From the NCBI GenBank assembly GCA_949752745.1, contig OX457027.1, forward strand, positions 56,672,053 to 56,736,052: a stretch of 64,000 nucleotides of DNA, in the 5' to 3' direction. The notes under the pieces were generated by a model. The model had not been told where the DNA came from. It saw nothing but the letters and a program-made list of their open reading frames with translations, and did no database searches. Positions 1 to 9,990 of this stretch are shown here, piece after piece; position 1 is the first letter of the stretch; each line of letters begins with the position of its first letter. The DNA comes from Protula sp. h YS-2021. Its lineage: Eukaryota; Annelida; Polychaeta; Sabellida; Serpulidae. The position numbers were made by a program, and so were the translations under genes.

Positions 1-459
1 TTTTTCTCTAACGGGTTTCAATACTCAAAGGTCACATAACCTTGACCTTGACTCTGAATGTCGAGATTCCATCCACGATGTTACTGCCTACTGACACCGT
101 ACACGTATTGAAACAATGATTTGAGCGCTATTGCCTGCAATTTTTTTGTGATGGAATAGGTTTTTGAAAAATTATTTTGACCTGAATTTGACCTTGACCT
201 TGAAGGTCAACATTTTGCGGATTTCACTCATTATCCTCTATGTCTCTGCCAAATGCCGTCTTTCTACCACAAACCGTGTAGGAGGAGTTTTCTGGATACC
301 AATTTGAGGTTAAAAAAAACTTTGACCTCAATTTGACCTTGAACTTGAAGGTCAAGGTGAAAAAACTTTGCGGATTTCACGAGATCTCATCATCCTCTTT
401 CTCTGTGCCAAATTTCATCGTCTTACGTCAAATAGCGTAGGAGGAGTTTTCTGGAAACT
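1..459. repeat. Diverged ~145-bp tandem repeat rich in AGGTCA-type half-sites
   Basis: Two to three diverged copies are visible. Each contains TTTGACCT, a run like TTGACCTTGACCTTGAAGG, then TTTGCGGATTTCAC, and ends near AGGAGTTTTCTGGA (copies around 163-297 and 310-455). Short reading frames here have no family features. The family is not recognised. Confidence 0.6.
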
Positions 460-522
460 CCGCTCCTGGTATAGTTCCCACTTGCAAACTATGTTTGCAA
501 GTGGGAACTATACCAAGAGCGG
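460..522. repeat. Near-perfect 30-bp-arm hairpin
   Basis: The left arm 460-489 pairs with the right arm 493-522 across a 3-base loop (TAT). One internal mismatch is visible (CCGCTCcTGG against CCAaGAGCGG). It lies exactly where the array at 1-459 ends and sequence homologous to SDR intron 1 begins. Confidence 0.8.
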
Positions 523-690
523 AGGTAAAATTGGTTACAGTAGATTATTATTGGTGACAATAAAATATTACATTCCAAATCCAGTAAATAAGTCAGATGG
601 TAATTGCTAAGAGCTCTTTCCATTGGGACCAATTTCTATTTAATTAATCAATTGATCGTTTTGGGCATAATCGCTTATTTTTCTTGACAA
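523..690 (+). other. Relic of SDR intron 1 belonging to locus A
   Basis: This block matches gene B intron 1 (about 10365-10440 and again 10530-10715): shared words include ATTATTGGTGACAATAAAAT and AGAGCTCTTTCCA, and a TTTTTCTTGACA word follows. In gene B exon 2 comes about 20 bases later. Here the similarity stops and no exon 2 is seen. It shows that locus A once carried the 5' half of the gene. Confidence 0.6.
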
Positions 691-1070
691 TTCATTGCAT
701 TGATTTTTTTATTTTTTGCAAGAAAGTAAACCAAAAATTTGAAGGCGCAAGATTTGAGAGATATTACGTGAAACTGGAATTAATAAGAGTTTTTGTAGCA
801 TGTTTGCAATTTTACATTGAACCTTTGCTCTCGTAGTATTGCTGCATCACATTTTTAGCCCGTCAATTATGATCGCTGGGCTGTCCTCATCACCTGCGAG
901 CAATTTGCTGTCCGTTATTTCTATAAACAATTTTTCAAAATGGTACCCTTCCTACAGTTCTGGTCCGATTGATTTAACATGTGGCACGATGTTGCCTGGG
1001 TAATCCTCGATACATATTGGTTTTTCTACGATTTTGCCAAAATATTGAGCAAATTTTGGAACACATAAAA

Positions 1071-1172
1071 AGGCTACTGTGCTACCGTTCCAAAAAAGGC
1101 TACTGTGCTAACGTTCCAAAAAAGGATACTGTGCTACCTTTCCAAAAAAGGCTACTGTGCTACCGTTCCAAC
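1071..1172. repeat. 26-bp tandem repeat, four copies
   Basis: The unit AGGCTACTGTGCTACCGTTC plus an A-rich tail repeats at 1071, 1097, 1123 and 1149 with few substitutions. The small frames over it are repeat translations. Confidence 0.8.
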
Positions 1173-1339
1173 TATCGCGATTGTGCTGAATTTTGATAGG
1201 ATTGCACAACTAAAGCTTCTGAATCAACTTTTTATTTTATTTGGCGATTTGGTCAAAACTGGGAAAATATTGACCAACAACGATAAAACTGCAAAAAGAA
1301 AGAAAGAAATCACAATGTGATCTTTGTCCACGGACATTT

Positions 1340-2250
1340 TTCAAAATTATTACACTTTTTTTGGTTGAAAATTCCCAGACTCATACTTTTCTCCTTGAAT
1401 ACTTCTTATACTTGTTTGATCAATTGGATGGAAAATTTTTATCCTTTGTCAGTACAATTGCTATGAAATTATTTAAAATCTCTCTAAAGTCGTTTATTTT
1501 CGTTTATAATCAAGCAAAAACAAACTATTTAATAGAAGGATAATTATGATTACCCCGTAGACCTGAAGCATTTTGTTTTTGTACTTACAGTGTGTGTGTG
1601 TGTGTGTACGGGTACATAATGTGCGCGTCTGTTGGAGATTCGTGCTCGTGTTGACACGATAACTCTAGAACGAAACGTTCGATCAGTTTCGGACTTGGTG
1701 GAATTATGTCCTGGATTGGTCCGCGGGCTCGAAAGTATTGGGCGTATATTGGAAAACACGTGACGCCAAAGGACGTCAAAACGTCAAAATTTCTGTAACT
1801 GCTGAAGCTCAGATTAGCTTCAAAGTGTGTAATATTTTTACCATTATCAGATACTAGACTTTGTTGATAAGATAACTGTCGACGACAAATCGGATCAGGT
1901 TAAAATTTGATTGCTTATGCCTTGGGTGGCTCGCCGATTCTTAATGTTTTTGCGCATATTAGACAGCGCGTGACGTAATATGACGTCAAAACACGAAAAA
2001 TGCGTCACCACTGTAACCGCGAACGAAAAGTCGGATCACCTTCAAATTAGGTAAAGTAATCCCTTGGGTAGATCCAGCAGTTCATATTATATTTTGTTAT
2101 TGTTATTATTATTATATCATTTGTATAGCCCCTTAACAAAGAAAGCTCAAATGCTTCACAATAGGAAAATTGATTACATATATATATAAATATGCATGAA
2201 TGGTAATACAAGATACTGAAAAATACAATTTAATTTTAAAACGCTAGCGA
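1340..2250. other. Non-genic stretch with diverged TGACGTCA-containing repeat
   Basis: 1340-1430 resembles part of gene C intron 1 near 30685-30745 (shared TTTTTGGTTGAAAATTCCCA), which supports locus A as a tandem paralogue. 1690-2095 holds two diverged copies of a unit with a GACGTCAAAAC word and AGTCGGATCA-like words. Related words recur near 3900-4080 and 51040-51560. A short (GT)n lies at 1590-1607. No gene is visible. Confidence 0.45.
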
Positions 2251-2256
2251 AATGAT

Positions 2257-2743
2257 AAACACTTGACAAAAATTAAAACACAAAAATACTTCCTTCAAAG
2301 GGTTATTTCTTGAATAATATAATGCAAACAAAACAGCTTGAATATGTCTTATAAGCCGAGTAGTGTTTGGTTTTTGTTGACTTAGGGCTTTATTGGCTGA
2401 GCAGGCATACGCCGTGTTATCTATTTACGCAGTGAGAGCTCACACAAAGCTAAGCAACTATGTGTTCTGTGATAAATGCTCAAAATTTACTTGCAAAAAT
2501 ACACTCTTTTCACATGGCGTTTTCAACAAGAAAACGAAGTCGAAGGAGAAAATAAAAAGTGTCATGCATATGTTTATATCAAGTTCTACCTAAGTCCCAA
2601 GTTTCGTGGCCCTGGGGCCCGTAGTGTCAGCTGAGTAGATGAGACAAAAAAATCCGTTCACTGTCAAGAAAAAAAAGATGCCAACGGCTGCTAGCACAAA
2701 TTCAGAAAAACATCTTGCAAGCCAAAGGCTTTTCAAGTGTTAA
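2257..2743. mobile_element. MITE-like repeat, copy 1
   Basis: A ~490-bp unit begins AAACACTTGAC and ends TCAAGTGTTAA, so the ends are short inverted repeats. Further copies lie at 13011-13505 (same orientation) and from 63586 to the window end (inverted). It contains no credible coding frame. The target-site duplication could not be resolved. Confidence 0.55.
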
Positions 2744-2789
2744 CAAGACACTTAAATGAGGAGTCATAAATCACAGAATAACAAATTAA

Positions 2790-3010
2790 ATTAAATCATA
2801 GAAAGCTTCCCTGAAGAGAAGAGTATGAGATTCCTTTTGAACACGAACCATTTTTCGCTGTTTTAAGTACTCTGGGAGACAATTGAATAGTTTTGGACCG
2901 GAATTTGAAAAAAGTTTTTTCACCATAGTTATTGTTGAACCTCTGCTCCTTTAATAGGAAACGGCTTGCTAGAGTGTGTACAGTGTTCAACAAGTTTAGA
3001 TAGATATTGT
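2790..3010 (-). mobile_element. LINE C-terminal coding fragment, inverted relative to its RT
   Basis: On the minus strand the frame reads NNNYGEKTFF, then a diverged segment and SPRVLKTAKN. This fits the extreme C-terminal end of CR1/L2-type non-LTR retrotransposon ORF2 (family pattern YGxRxFS...LPxxLK). It is short and degenerate. The neighbouring RT portion lies on the opposite strand. Confidence 0.5.
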
Positions 3011-3132
3011 AGACTATTACCGTTGTAGGCTACACATACAGTTACTTAGATTTTAAACTTCTAAATTCTACGGGAAGCATGTGCAATTCCACGAGGACAG
3101 GGCTCCTGTGATATTCACCTATTGTTAGATGC

Positions 3133-3905
3133 CTTCTAAGAAGGTCACGATGGATCCCGACCAGTTTAAGAATTACCGTCCAGTTTCAAACCTATCCTTT
3201 ATGTCGAAAATTGTAGAAAAAGTGGTTGCGATTAGATTAGAATCGTGGTTGCGATTAGATTAGAATCGTGGTTGCGATTAGATTAGAATCGTAGTTGCGA
3301 TTAGATTAGAATCATACCTGAAAAAAACACAAATTGCACGAGCCCATGCAATCAGCATATCGCAGATGCCACTCTACAAACTGCCCTACCCAGAAATCAG
3401 AATGATATACTGTGTACTCTAGACAATAAAGCTGTTAGTGCATTAATACTGTTGGATCTATCTGCAGCTTTTGACACTATATCATACATCAGCTAAAGGG
3501 CGCACCTAGCATTAGTTCTTTGGAGCGGTGCATTGAACGATATAGGAAATGGATGGTTGCGAACGATTCAAAAATTAACGAAAACAAAACAGAAATTCTG
3601 ATTGGCTCCTCTCATAATCTCAGAAAAATGGAAAAAAATCTTCATAATTTGCTAATAATTTGGGTGTTATCATCGATAATACCTTATCTATGAATGATTT
3701 CGTTAGCAAAAGTGTCCATCCTGTTTTTTTTTCTAATTAAAATCAATACGAAAAATTCGAAGATTTCTCACTAAGAAGCTACCCAATTCCTGGTACAGTT
3801 TCTTGTTACATCTAGATTAGATTAATTACTGTAATAGTGTACTGTATGTTGTGTCAAAGTACAATGTTTCCAAACTCCCAAAAAAGCGCAACGCATGAGG
3901 CCATA
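3133..3905 (+). mobile_element. Decayed non-LTR retrotransposon reverse transcriptase
   Basis: Interrupted plus-strand translation gives RT landmarks in order: NYRPVSNLSFMSKIVEKVV (fingers), LILLDLSAAFDTI (first catalytic Asp block), KINENKTEILI, NLGVIIDNTLSMND, and INYCNSVLY near the C-terminus. This order is typical of CR1/L2/jockey-group elements. Frameshifts, stops and a missing segment containing the catalytic YxDD show it is dead. Part of it is expanded by a 23-bp tandem repeat. Confidence 0.8.
3222..3313. repeat. 23-bp tandem repeat inside the LINE RT
   Basis: Four copies of a 23-bp unit (GTGGTTGCGATTAGATTAGA plus ATC) start at 3222, 3245, 3268 and 3291. The third-to-fourth copy differs by GTAG for GTGG. 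It duplicates the RT segment just after EKVV. Because 23 is not a multiple of three, it also breaks the frame. Confidence 0.9.
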
Positions 3906-4357
3906 TCACGTCATGACGTGCTGTGGCCACTCAACTTTGTTACCACGACAAATTTCGACAAGCCCTATCAGCTTCAAATATGGTGGGATTATGCCTAGGA
4001 TGTGACTGCCGGTTGCTATTGCAGTTGACGTACATTGAACAACTCCTGACGTCATATGACGTCAAAACCTGATAAAAAGCTCGTGCCTCACCCGCTTCTT
4101 TAATGTAGTTGATTTTAATGGGGATTATTCGTCTTGAAAAGCTTTAAAAGTTTTCTGAAATTTATTTTATTATCGCCTTGCAAAAGATCGGTCTTCCCAC
4201 TTTTACTTCGGTCTTTTCATTGTACATACCAGTGAAGGGATAAAATTGCATTGTAATGCTTAGGAGAATGCAATCTCTGTAAAATGTGGGAAAAATCTGG
4301 CACAGACATGTAGTTCTAGTAGTTTCCTTGTGACATGAGTTGGGTGTTTTGTTTCAG

Positions 4358-4578
4358 TGTGTCCTGAATATCACTACCAAGTCAGTGAGTATCCGTCAGA
4401 TAAGATTCTGGGGGTGGTGTTGCATCCGGGATGTGTGCAAACACATATGGGAGGCAAGAACGCCATCACGACCACCGACGAGTGCGTCTCAGGCCTTCAC
4501 AGGGTGTTGGCTGCCATGGTGGACCAGTCCTACAGCGGCACCTTCTGCGTCTTCAAGTTCATAGAATTACTCTGGTAG
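4358..4578 (+). pseudogene. SDR locus A: frameshifted last exon of a sniffer-like gene
   Basis: It has the TTTCAG acceptor and starts like exon 6 of genes B and C. After the codons for VSI, seven bases present in gene C (34640-34864) are missing, so the frame shifts. The shifted frame then matches again: [25 protein letters not shown], and an end resembling FKxIELxW before TAG. One extra codon lies near the end. Conserved residues are changed: W to C in HPGW, D to H in TDMGG, and FYDFKG to FCVFKF. No exons 1-5 are found upstream; only an intron-1 relic at 523-690 remains. Confidence 0.85.
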
Positions 4579-4643
4579 AAGTGCGCAACGCACCCTCTCC
4601 AGTAGGAACTGAATTTCAGCAAATGACTCGGGAAAGAAATTAA

Positions 4644-4649
4644 AATAAA
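4644..4649 (+). terminator. AATAAA poly(A) signal relic of locus A
   Basis: AATAAA sits in a block (AAATTAAAATAAATGAAATG) that is conserved 3' of gene B at 15264-15269. In gene C the same place reads ATTAAAATTATTG, so the hexamer is lost there. Confidence 0.5.
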
Positions 4650-4801
4650 TGAAATGCTTTCATACTGATTGTCAAATTTTTAATTGGAAGATCATTCGCC
4701 TATTTCATCTCTATTAAGCGTCTAGATAAAAAAAAATAACAGCTTTCTGAAGTACCTGATTACTTTGGTTGTGATATGCATCATTGTGATAACGGTTACT
4801 G

Positions 4802-4922
<121 letters not shown>

Positions 4923-4929
4923 TTTACGC

Positions 4930-5960
4930 CATTTGACCTAGGAAGATCAAATTTGGCTCACCGAGAGAGAAGGATAAGACGTCGTGAAATCCATTTATTC
5001 CATGACCGTAGAGAACGATTAACTATTATCTCAAAAACGGTTAGAGATAGAGCGATTTTGAACATATTTTCGAACCTTTGGGCTTAAAAGACGTAAGAGG
5101 TATTTTAGTAACCATGACCTATTCGGTCATGATCAAGGTCAAAAATCGAAAATTGCCCATTATGTTGAAAATGGTTAGAGAATGAGCGATTTTGAGCTTA
5201 TTTTCGACCCTTTGGGCATAAAGACGGTACGTAAGAGGTCTCTTTGTGACCTTGACCTCCTCTGTCATGATTAAGGTCAAACATTGGAAGCTGACCACGA
5301 AACCGAATAGAGACAGAGCGATTTTGAAGAAAACACGACATGTAAGAGGTATCTCGATGAAACCGAAAACCGAAAATTGACCATTTTCTCAAAATGGGTT
5401 AGAGATTTGCTACTTTTTTGGCCTAAAAGACGATAAGTATGAGGTACCTCTGTGACTTTGACCTCCTCGGTCATGGTCAATGTCAAAAACCGAAAGTGAG
5501 CCATTATCTCGAATACGGTTAGAGACAGTGCGAGTTTAGGCTTATTTTCGACCTTTGGGTCTACAAGGCATTATGTTAGAGGTAACTTGACCCTGTCCGT
5601 AAATACTAAAAAAACGGAAAAAAGGAAGTTGGCAATCATCTCAAAACGGTTAGAGTTGGAGCCATTTTAAACTCATTTTCGTCTGTTTGGACCTAAAAGA
5701 CGATATGTAAAAGGTACCTCGTTGACCTCGACCTCTACCTTCATGGTCAATGCCAGACACCGGAATTGACCATTTTCTCAAAACGGGGTAGAGGTGGAGC
5801 GATTTTGAGCTTAATTTCGACCCTTTGGGCCTAAAAGACGATATGTAAAAGGTACCTCTGGGACCTTGACCTCCATAGTCATGGTCGATGTCAAAAACCG
5901 GAAGTGGACCATATTCTCTAAAACGGTTAGAGATAGAACGATTTTGAGCTTATTTTCGTC
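4930..5960. repeat. ~135-bp tandem repeat with TGACCTTGACCT-type words
   Basis: Roughly seven diverged copies carry AGCGATTTTGAGCTTATTTT, CCTTTGGGCCTAAAAGAC, AGGTACCTCTGTGACC and CTCAAAACGGTTAGAG, spaced about 130-145 bases. The end of the array reappears at 9635-9720, so the fold-back element at 5967-9634 is inserted in it. No protein-coding evidence. Confidence 0.75.
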
Positions 5961-7769
5961 TCTTTGAGTAGGTAGGAAAGGAGAGAATGAGCCCACTTTG
6001 TGACGTCATACTGTCTGGACGGGAAGTGACGTCATTCTGTCTGTTTGTTTCTATCTGCTTCAGGTTTTGGATGGAGCGCGCGCGTGTTGGGATGACGTCG
6101 TGATGAAGGGTAAACGTCACAGCAGAGTGTGCGTAAACGAATCGTCATTTTGTTTTCGTAATTTGAAATAACGGACTTCCGTTGAAGTGTGGAACTTTTT
6201 TTTTTTTTTGAAAGAAAGGAAGAAAATGTTGATTGCAGGCTTGTGAGGGTGTTTTTGTAAAAAGTGAAAAAGTGGGATAACTTTCGTTATAGTTGACCCA
6301 TTTGCATGAAAATTTTACTGTTTGATTCAGTTTCATGTAAAATTTTGTTATAAAGTAGTCATAGGCTATTCGCACCGGTGGCTGTATGCATAATGTGACA
6401 TACCGCCATTTTGCCTGTGTAAAAAGTGAAAAAATGAGATAACTTCCGTCATATTTGATCGATTTGCATGAAAATTTTACCGTTTGATTCGGTTTTGTAT
6501 CTAGTTTTAACATTCAGGAGTCATAGGCTATTTGCACCGGTGGCTGTATGCATAATTTGACATACCGCCATTTCAACTTTGTAAAAAGTGAAAAAATGAG
6601 ATAACTTCCGTCATAGTTGATCGATTTGCATGAATATTTTACCGTTTGATCCGGTTTTGTATCTAGTTTTAACATTAAGGAGTCATAGGCTATTTACACC
6701 GGTGGCTGTATGCATATTGTGACATGCTGCCATTTTAAGTTTGTAAAAAGTGAAAAAGTGGGGATAACTTTCGCTATAGTTGGTCGATGTGCATGAAAAT
6801 TTCACTGTTTGATTCAGTTTAATGTAAAATTTTAACATTAAGTAGTCACAGGCTATTTACACCGGTGGCTGTATGCATAATGTGACATGCCGCCATTTTA
6901 AGTTTGTAAAAAGTGAAAAAGTGGGATAACTTCCGTCATGGTTAACCGATTTGCATGAAAATTTCACTATTTGATTCAGTTTTATGTAAAGTTTTAACAT
7001 GAAGTGGTCACAGGCTATTTGCACTGGCGCCTGTATGCATAATTGTAACATACCACCATGTTAACTTAAAAATGAGATTTTCCGCTTTAGTTGACCGATT
7101 TGCATGAAAATTTCACTGTTTGGGTTCAGTTTTATATCTAGTTTTGTTATAATGTAGTCATGGGCTATTTGCGCAGCTGGTTGTATGCATTTTTGTCTTA
7201 TGCCACCATTTCAGCTTTGTAAAATATGGGAAAAGTGGTGATAACTTTCGTTATGGTTGACCGATTTGGAATGAAAATTTCACCATTGAATTCAGTGTGA
7301 TGTCTTAGTTTTACAGTAGTTTGTGCATAGGTGGGTTATTGGAATGGCGCGCGCCCCCACCATTCAAACATGTGTTTGAATTATTTTTAGAAACATATTA
7401 CGTCAAACTATTGTTTAACAAGCTGTTTAACAATTGTGCAACAATTGTTCAACAAGCTGATGTTCAACATGTTCAACACCCATGACTACTTCATGTCAAA
7501 ACTAGACATAAAACTGAATCAAACAGTGAATTTTTCATGCAAATCGGTTAACCATGACGGAAGTTATCCCACTTTTTCACTTTTTACAAACTTAAAATGG
7601 CGGCATGTCACATTATGCATACAGCTACCGGTGTAAATAGCCTGTGACCACTTCGAGTTAAAACTTTACATTAAACTGAATCAAATAGTGAAATTTTCAT
7701 GCAAATCGGTTAACCATGACGTAAGTTATCCCACTTTTTCACTTTTTACAAATTTAAAATGGCGGCATG

Positions 7770-8660
7770 TCACATTATGCATACAGCCACCGGTGTAAAT
7801 AGCCTGTGACCATTTAATGTTAAAATTTTACATTAAACTGAATCAAATAGTGAAATTTTCATGCACACCGACCAACTATAGCGAAAGTTATCCCCATTTT
7901 TTCACTTTTTACACACTTAAAATGGCGGCATGTCACATTATGCATACAGCCACCGGTGTAAATAGCCTGTGACCACTTAATGTTAAAACTTAACATAAAA
8001 CTGAATCAAATAGTGAAATTTTCATGCAAATCGGTTAACCATGACGGAAGTTATCCTACTTTGTCACTTTTTACAAATTTAAAATGGCGGCATGTCACAT
8101 TATGCATACAGCCACCGGTGTAAATAGCCCGTGATTACTTAGTGCTAAAATTTTACATAAAACTGAATCAAATAGTGAAATTTTCATGCAAATCGGTTAA
8201 CCATGACGTAAGTTATCCCACTTTTTCACTTTTTACAAATTTAAAATGGCGGCATGTCACATTATGCATACAGCCACCGGTGTAAATAGCCTGTGACCAT
8301 TTAATGTTAAAATTTTACATTAAACTGAATCAAATAGTGAAATTTTCATGCACACCGACCAACTATAGCGAAAGTTATCCCCATTTTTTCACTTTTTACA
8401 CACTTAAAATGGCGGCATGTCACATTATGCATACAGCCACCGGTGTAAATAGCCTGTGACCACTTAATGTTAAAACTTAACATAAAACTGAATCAAATAG
8501 TGAAATTTTCATGCAAATCGGTTAACCATGACGGAAGTTATCCTACTTTGTCACTTTTTACAAATTTAAAATGGCGGCATGTCACATTATGCATACAGCC
8601 ACCGGTGTAAATAGCCCGTGATTACTTAGTGCTAAAATTTTACATAAAACTGAATCAAAT
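7770..8660. repeat. Higher-order repeat of three units within the fold-back right arm
   Basis: A block of about 487 bp (three ~160-bp units) occurs twice in succession. For example, the CACACCGACCAACTATAGCG variant is at about 7864 and 8351, and the CCTACTTTGTCAC variant near 8056 and 8543. This indicates recent unequal exchange or slippage within the arm. Confidence 0.75.
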
Positions 8661-8791
8661 AGTGAAATTTTCATGCAAACCCGTCAACTATAGCGAAAGT
8701 TATCCCCTCTTTGTCACTTTTTACAAACTTAAAATGGCAGCATGTCACATTATGCATACAGCCACCGGTGTAAATAGCCTATGACTCCTTA

Positions 8792-9325
8792 ATGTTAAAA
8801 CTAGATACAAAACCGAATCAAACGGTAAAATTTTCATGCAAATCGATCAACTATGACGGAAGTTATCTCATTTTTTCACTTTTTTCAAAGTTAAAATGGC
8901 GGTATGTCAAATTATGCATACAGCCACCGGTGCAAATAGCCTATGACTTCTTAATGTTAAAACTAGATACAAAACCGAATCAAACGGTAAAATTTTCATG
9001 CAAATCGATCAACTATGACGGAAGTTATCTCATTTTTTCACTTTTTTCAAAGTTAAAATGGCGGTATGTCAAATTATGCATACAGCCACCGGTGCAAATA
9101 GCCTATGACTTCTTAATGTTAAAACTAGATACAAAACCGAATCAAACGGTAAAATTTTCATGCAAATCGATCAACTATGACGGAAGTTATCTCATTTTTT
9201 CACTTTTTACACAGGCAAAATGGCGGTATGTCACATTATGCATACTGCCACCGGTGCGAATAGCCTATGACTACTTTATAACAAAACTTTACATGAAACT
9301 GAATCAAACAGTAAAATTTTCATGA
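8792..9325 (+). repeat. 162-bp units keeping an open frame (repeat translation)
   Basis: Three fold-back units here have a period of 162 bases, so one frame stays open for 177 codons and repeats a 54-residue block containing QTVKFSCKS and DGSYLIFSLF. The frame follows from a period divisible by three. The reverse-arm copies near 6145-6513 and 6857-7051 give the same peptide. There are no domain features or start context, and I do not regard it as a gene. Confidence 0.7.
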
Positions 9326-9908
9326 AAATCGGTCGACTATAACGAAAGTTATCCCACTTTTTCGCGTTTTACAAAAACACCCTCACAAGCCTCCAATAAA
9401 CATTTTCTTCCTTCCTTTCAAAAAAAAAAAAGTTCCACACTTCAACGGAAGTCCGTTATTTCAAATTACGAAAACAAAATGACGTTTCGTTTACGCACAC
9501 TCTGCTGTGACGTTTACCCTTCATCATGACGTCATTCCAACACGCGTGCGCTCTATCCAAAAACTGAAGCAGATAGAAACAAACAGACAGAATGACGTCA
9601 CAAAGTGGGCTCATTCTCTCCTTTCCTACCTACTTCTTTGGACCTAAAAGTATATGTGTAAAAGGTACCTTGGCGACCTTGACCTCATAGTCAGTTCTGA
9701 ATTTTAAGAATGTTAACAAGTGTGATTTTCGCCACTCTGTAGCGAAGACGGTCTAGTTTCTATATATAGCCTATACATTGCTTCAGAGAATAATGCTGGT
9801 ACTAATAAAGGAAACTGAAAACGCCTGCATGTAAATCGAAACCGAAACCTACTCATAGCATATAGCGTAATCGAGAGCACATATTTTTTCCGTAACTTGT
9901 GTCGCTGT

Positions 9909-9914
9909 TATAAA
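9909..9914 (+). promoter_or_regulatory. TATA-like box of SDR gene B
   Basis: TATAAA lies 77 bases upstream of the gene B ATG in a block (GTCGCTGTTATAAA, then CAGAGGTTGGCTTT) that is also found upstream of gene C at 23144-23149. Conservation between paralogues supports a core promoter; the transcription start is not known. Confidence 0.45.
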
Positions 9915-9990
9915 GAACTGATCACTGAGGAGACATCACAGAGGTTGGCTTTGGATAACAAAGAACAAGTGCCGGATAAAATCTTGTAAG

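Larger units (their letters stand above)
5967..9634. mobile_element. 3.67-kb fold-back element with inverted ~160-bp repeat arrays
   Basis: The left end AGTAGGTAGGAAAGGAGAGA is mirrored at the right end. Long arms follow: first a unique ~300-bp segment, then head-to-tail ~160-bp units that run in opposite directions on each side of a centre near 7380-7440. Units share CATACAGCCACCGGTG and TTTTCATGCAAATCGGT words. A 6-bp direct repeat TCTTTG flanks the element (5961-5966 and 9635-9640), as expected of a target-site duplication. The left arm has about 7 units and the right about 11. No transposase is seen, so it is probably non-autonomous. Confidence 0.8.

Noticed and set aside
6145..9325. Several open frames sharing a QTVKFSCKS peptide
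   Set aside because: They come from the ~160-bp fold-back units on both arms; open only because some units are 162 bp.
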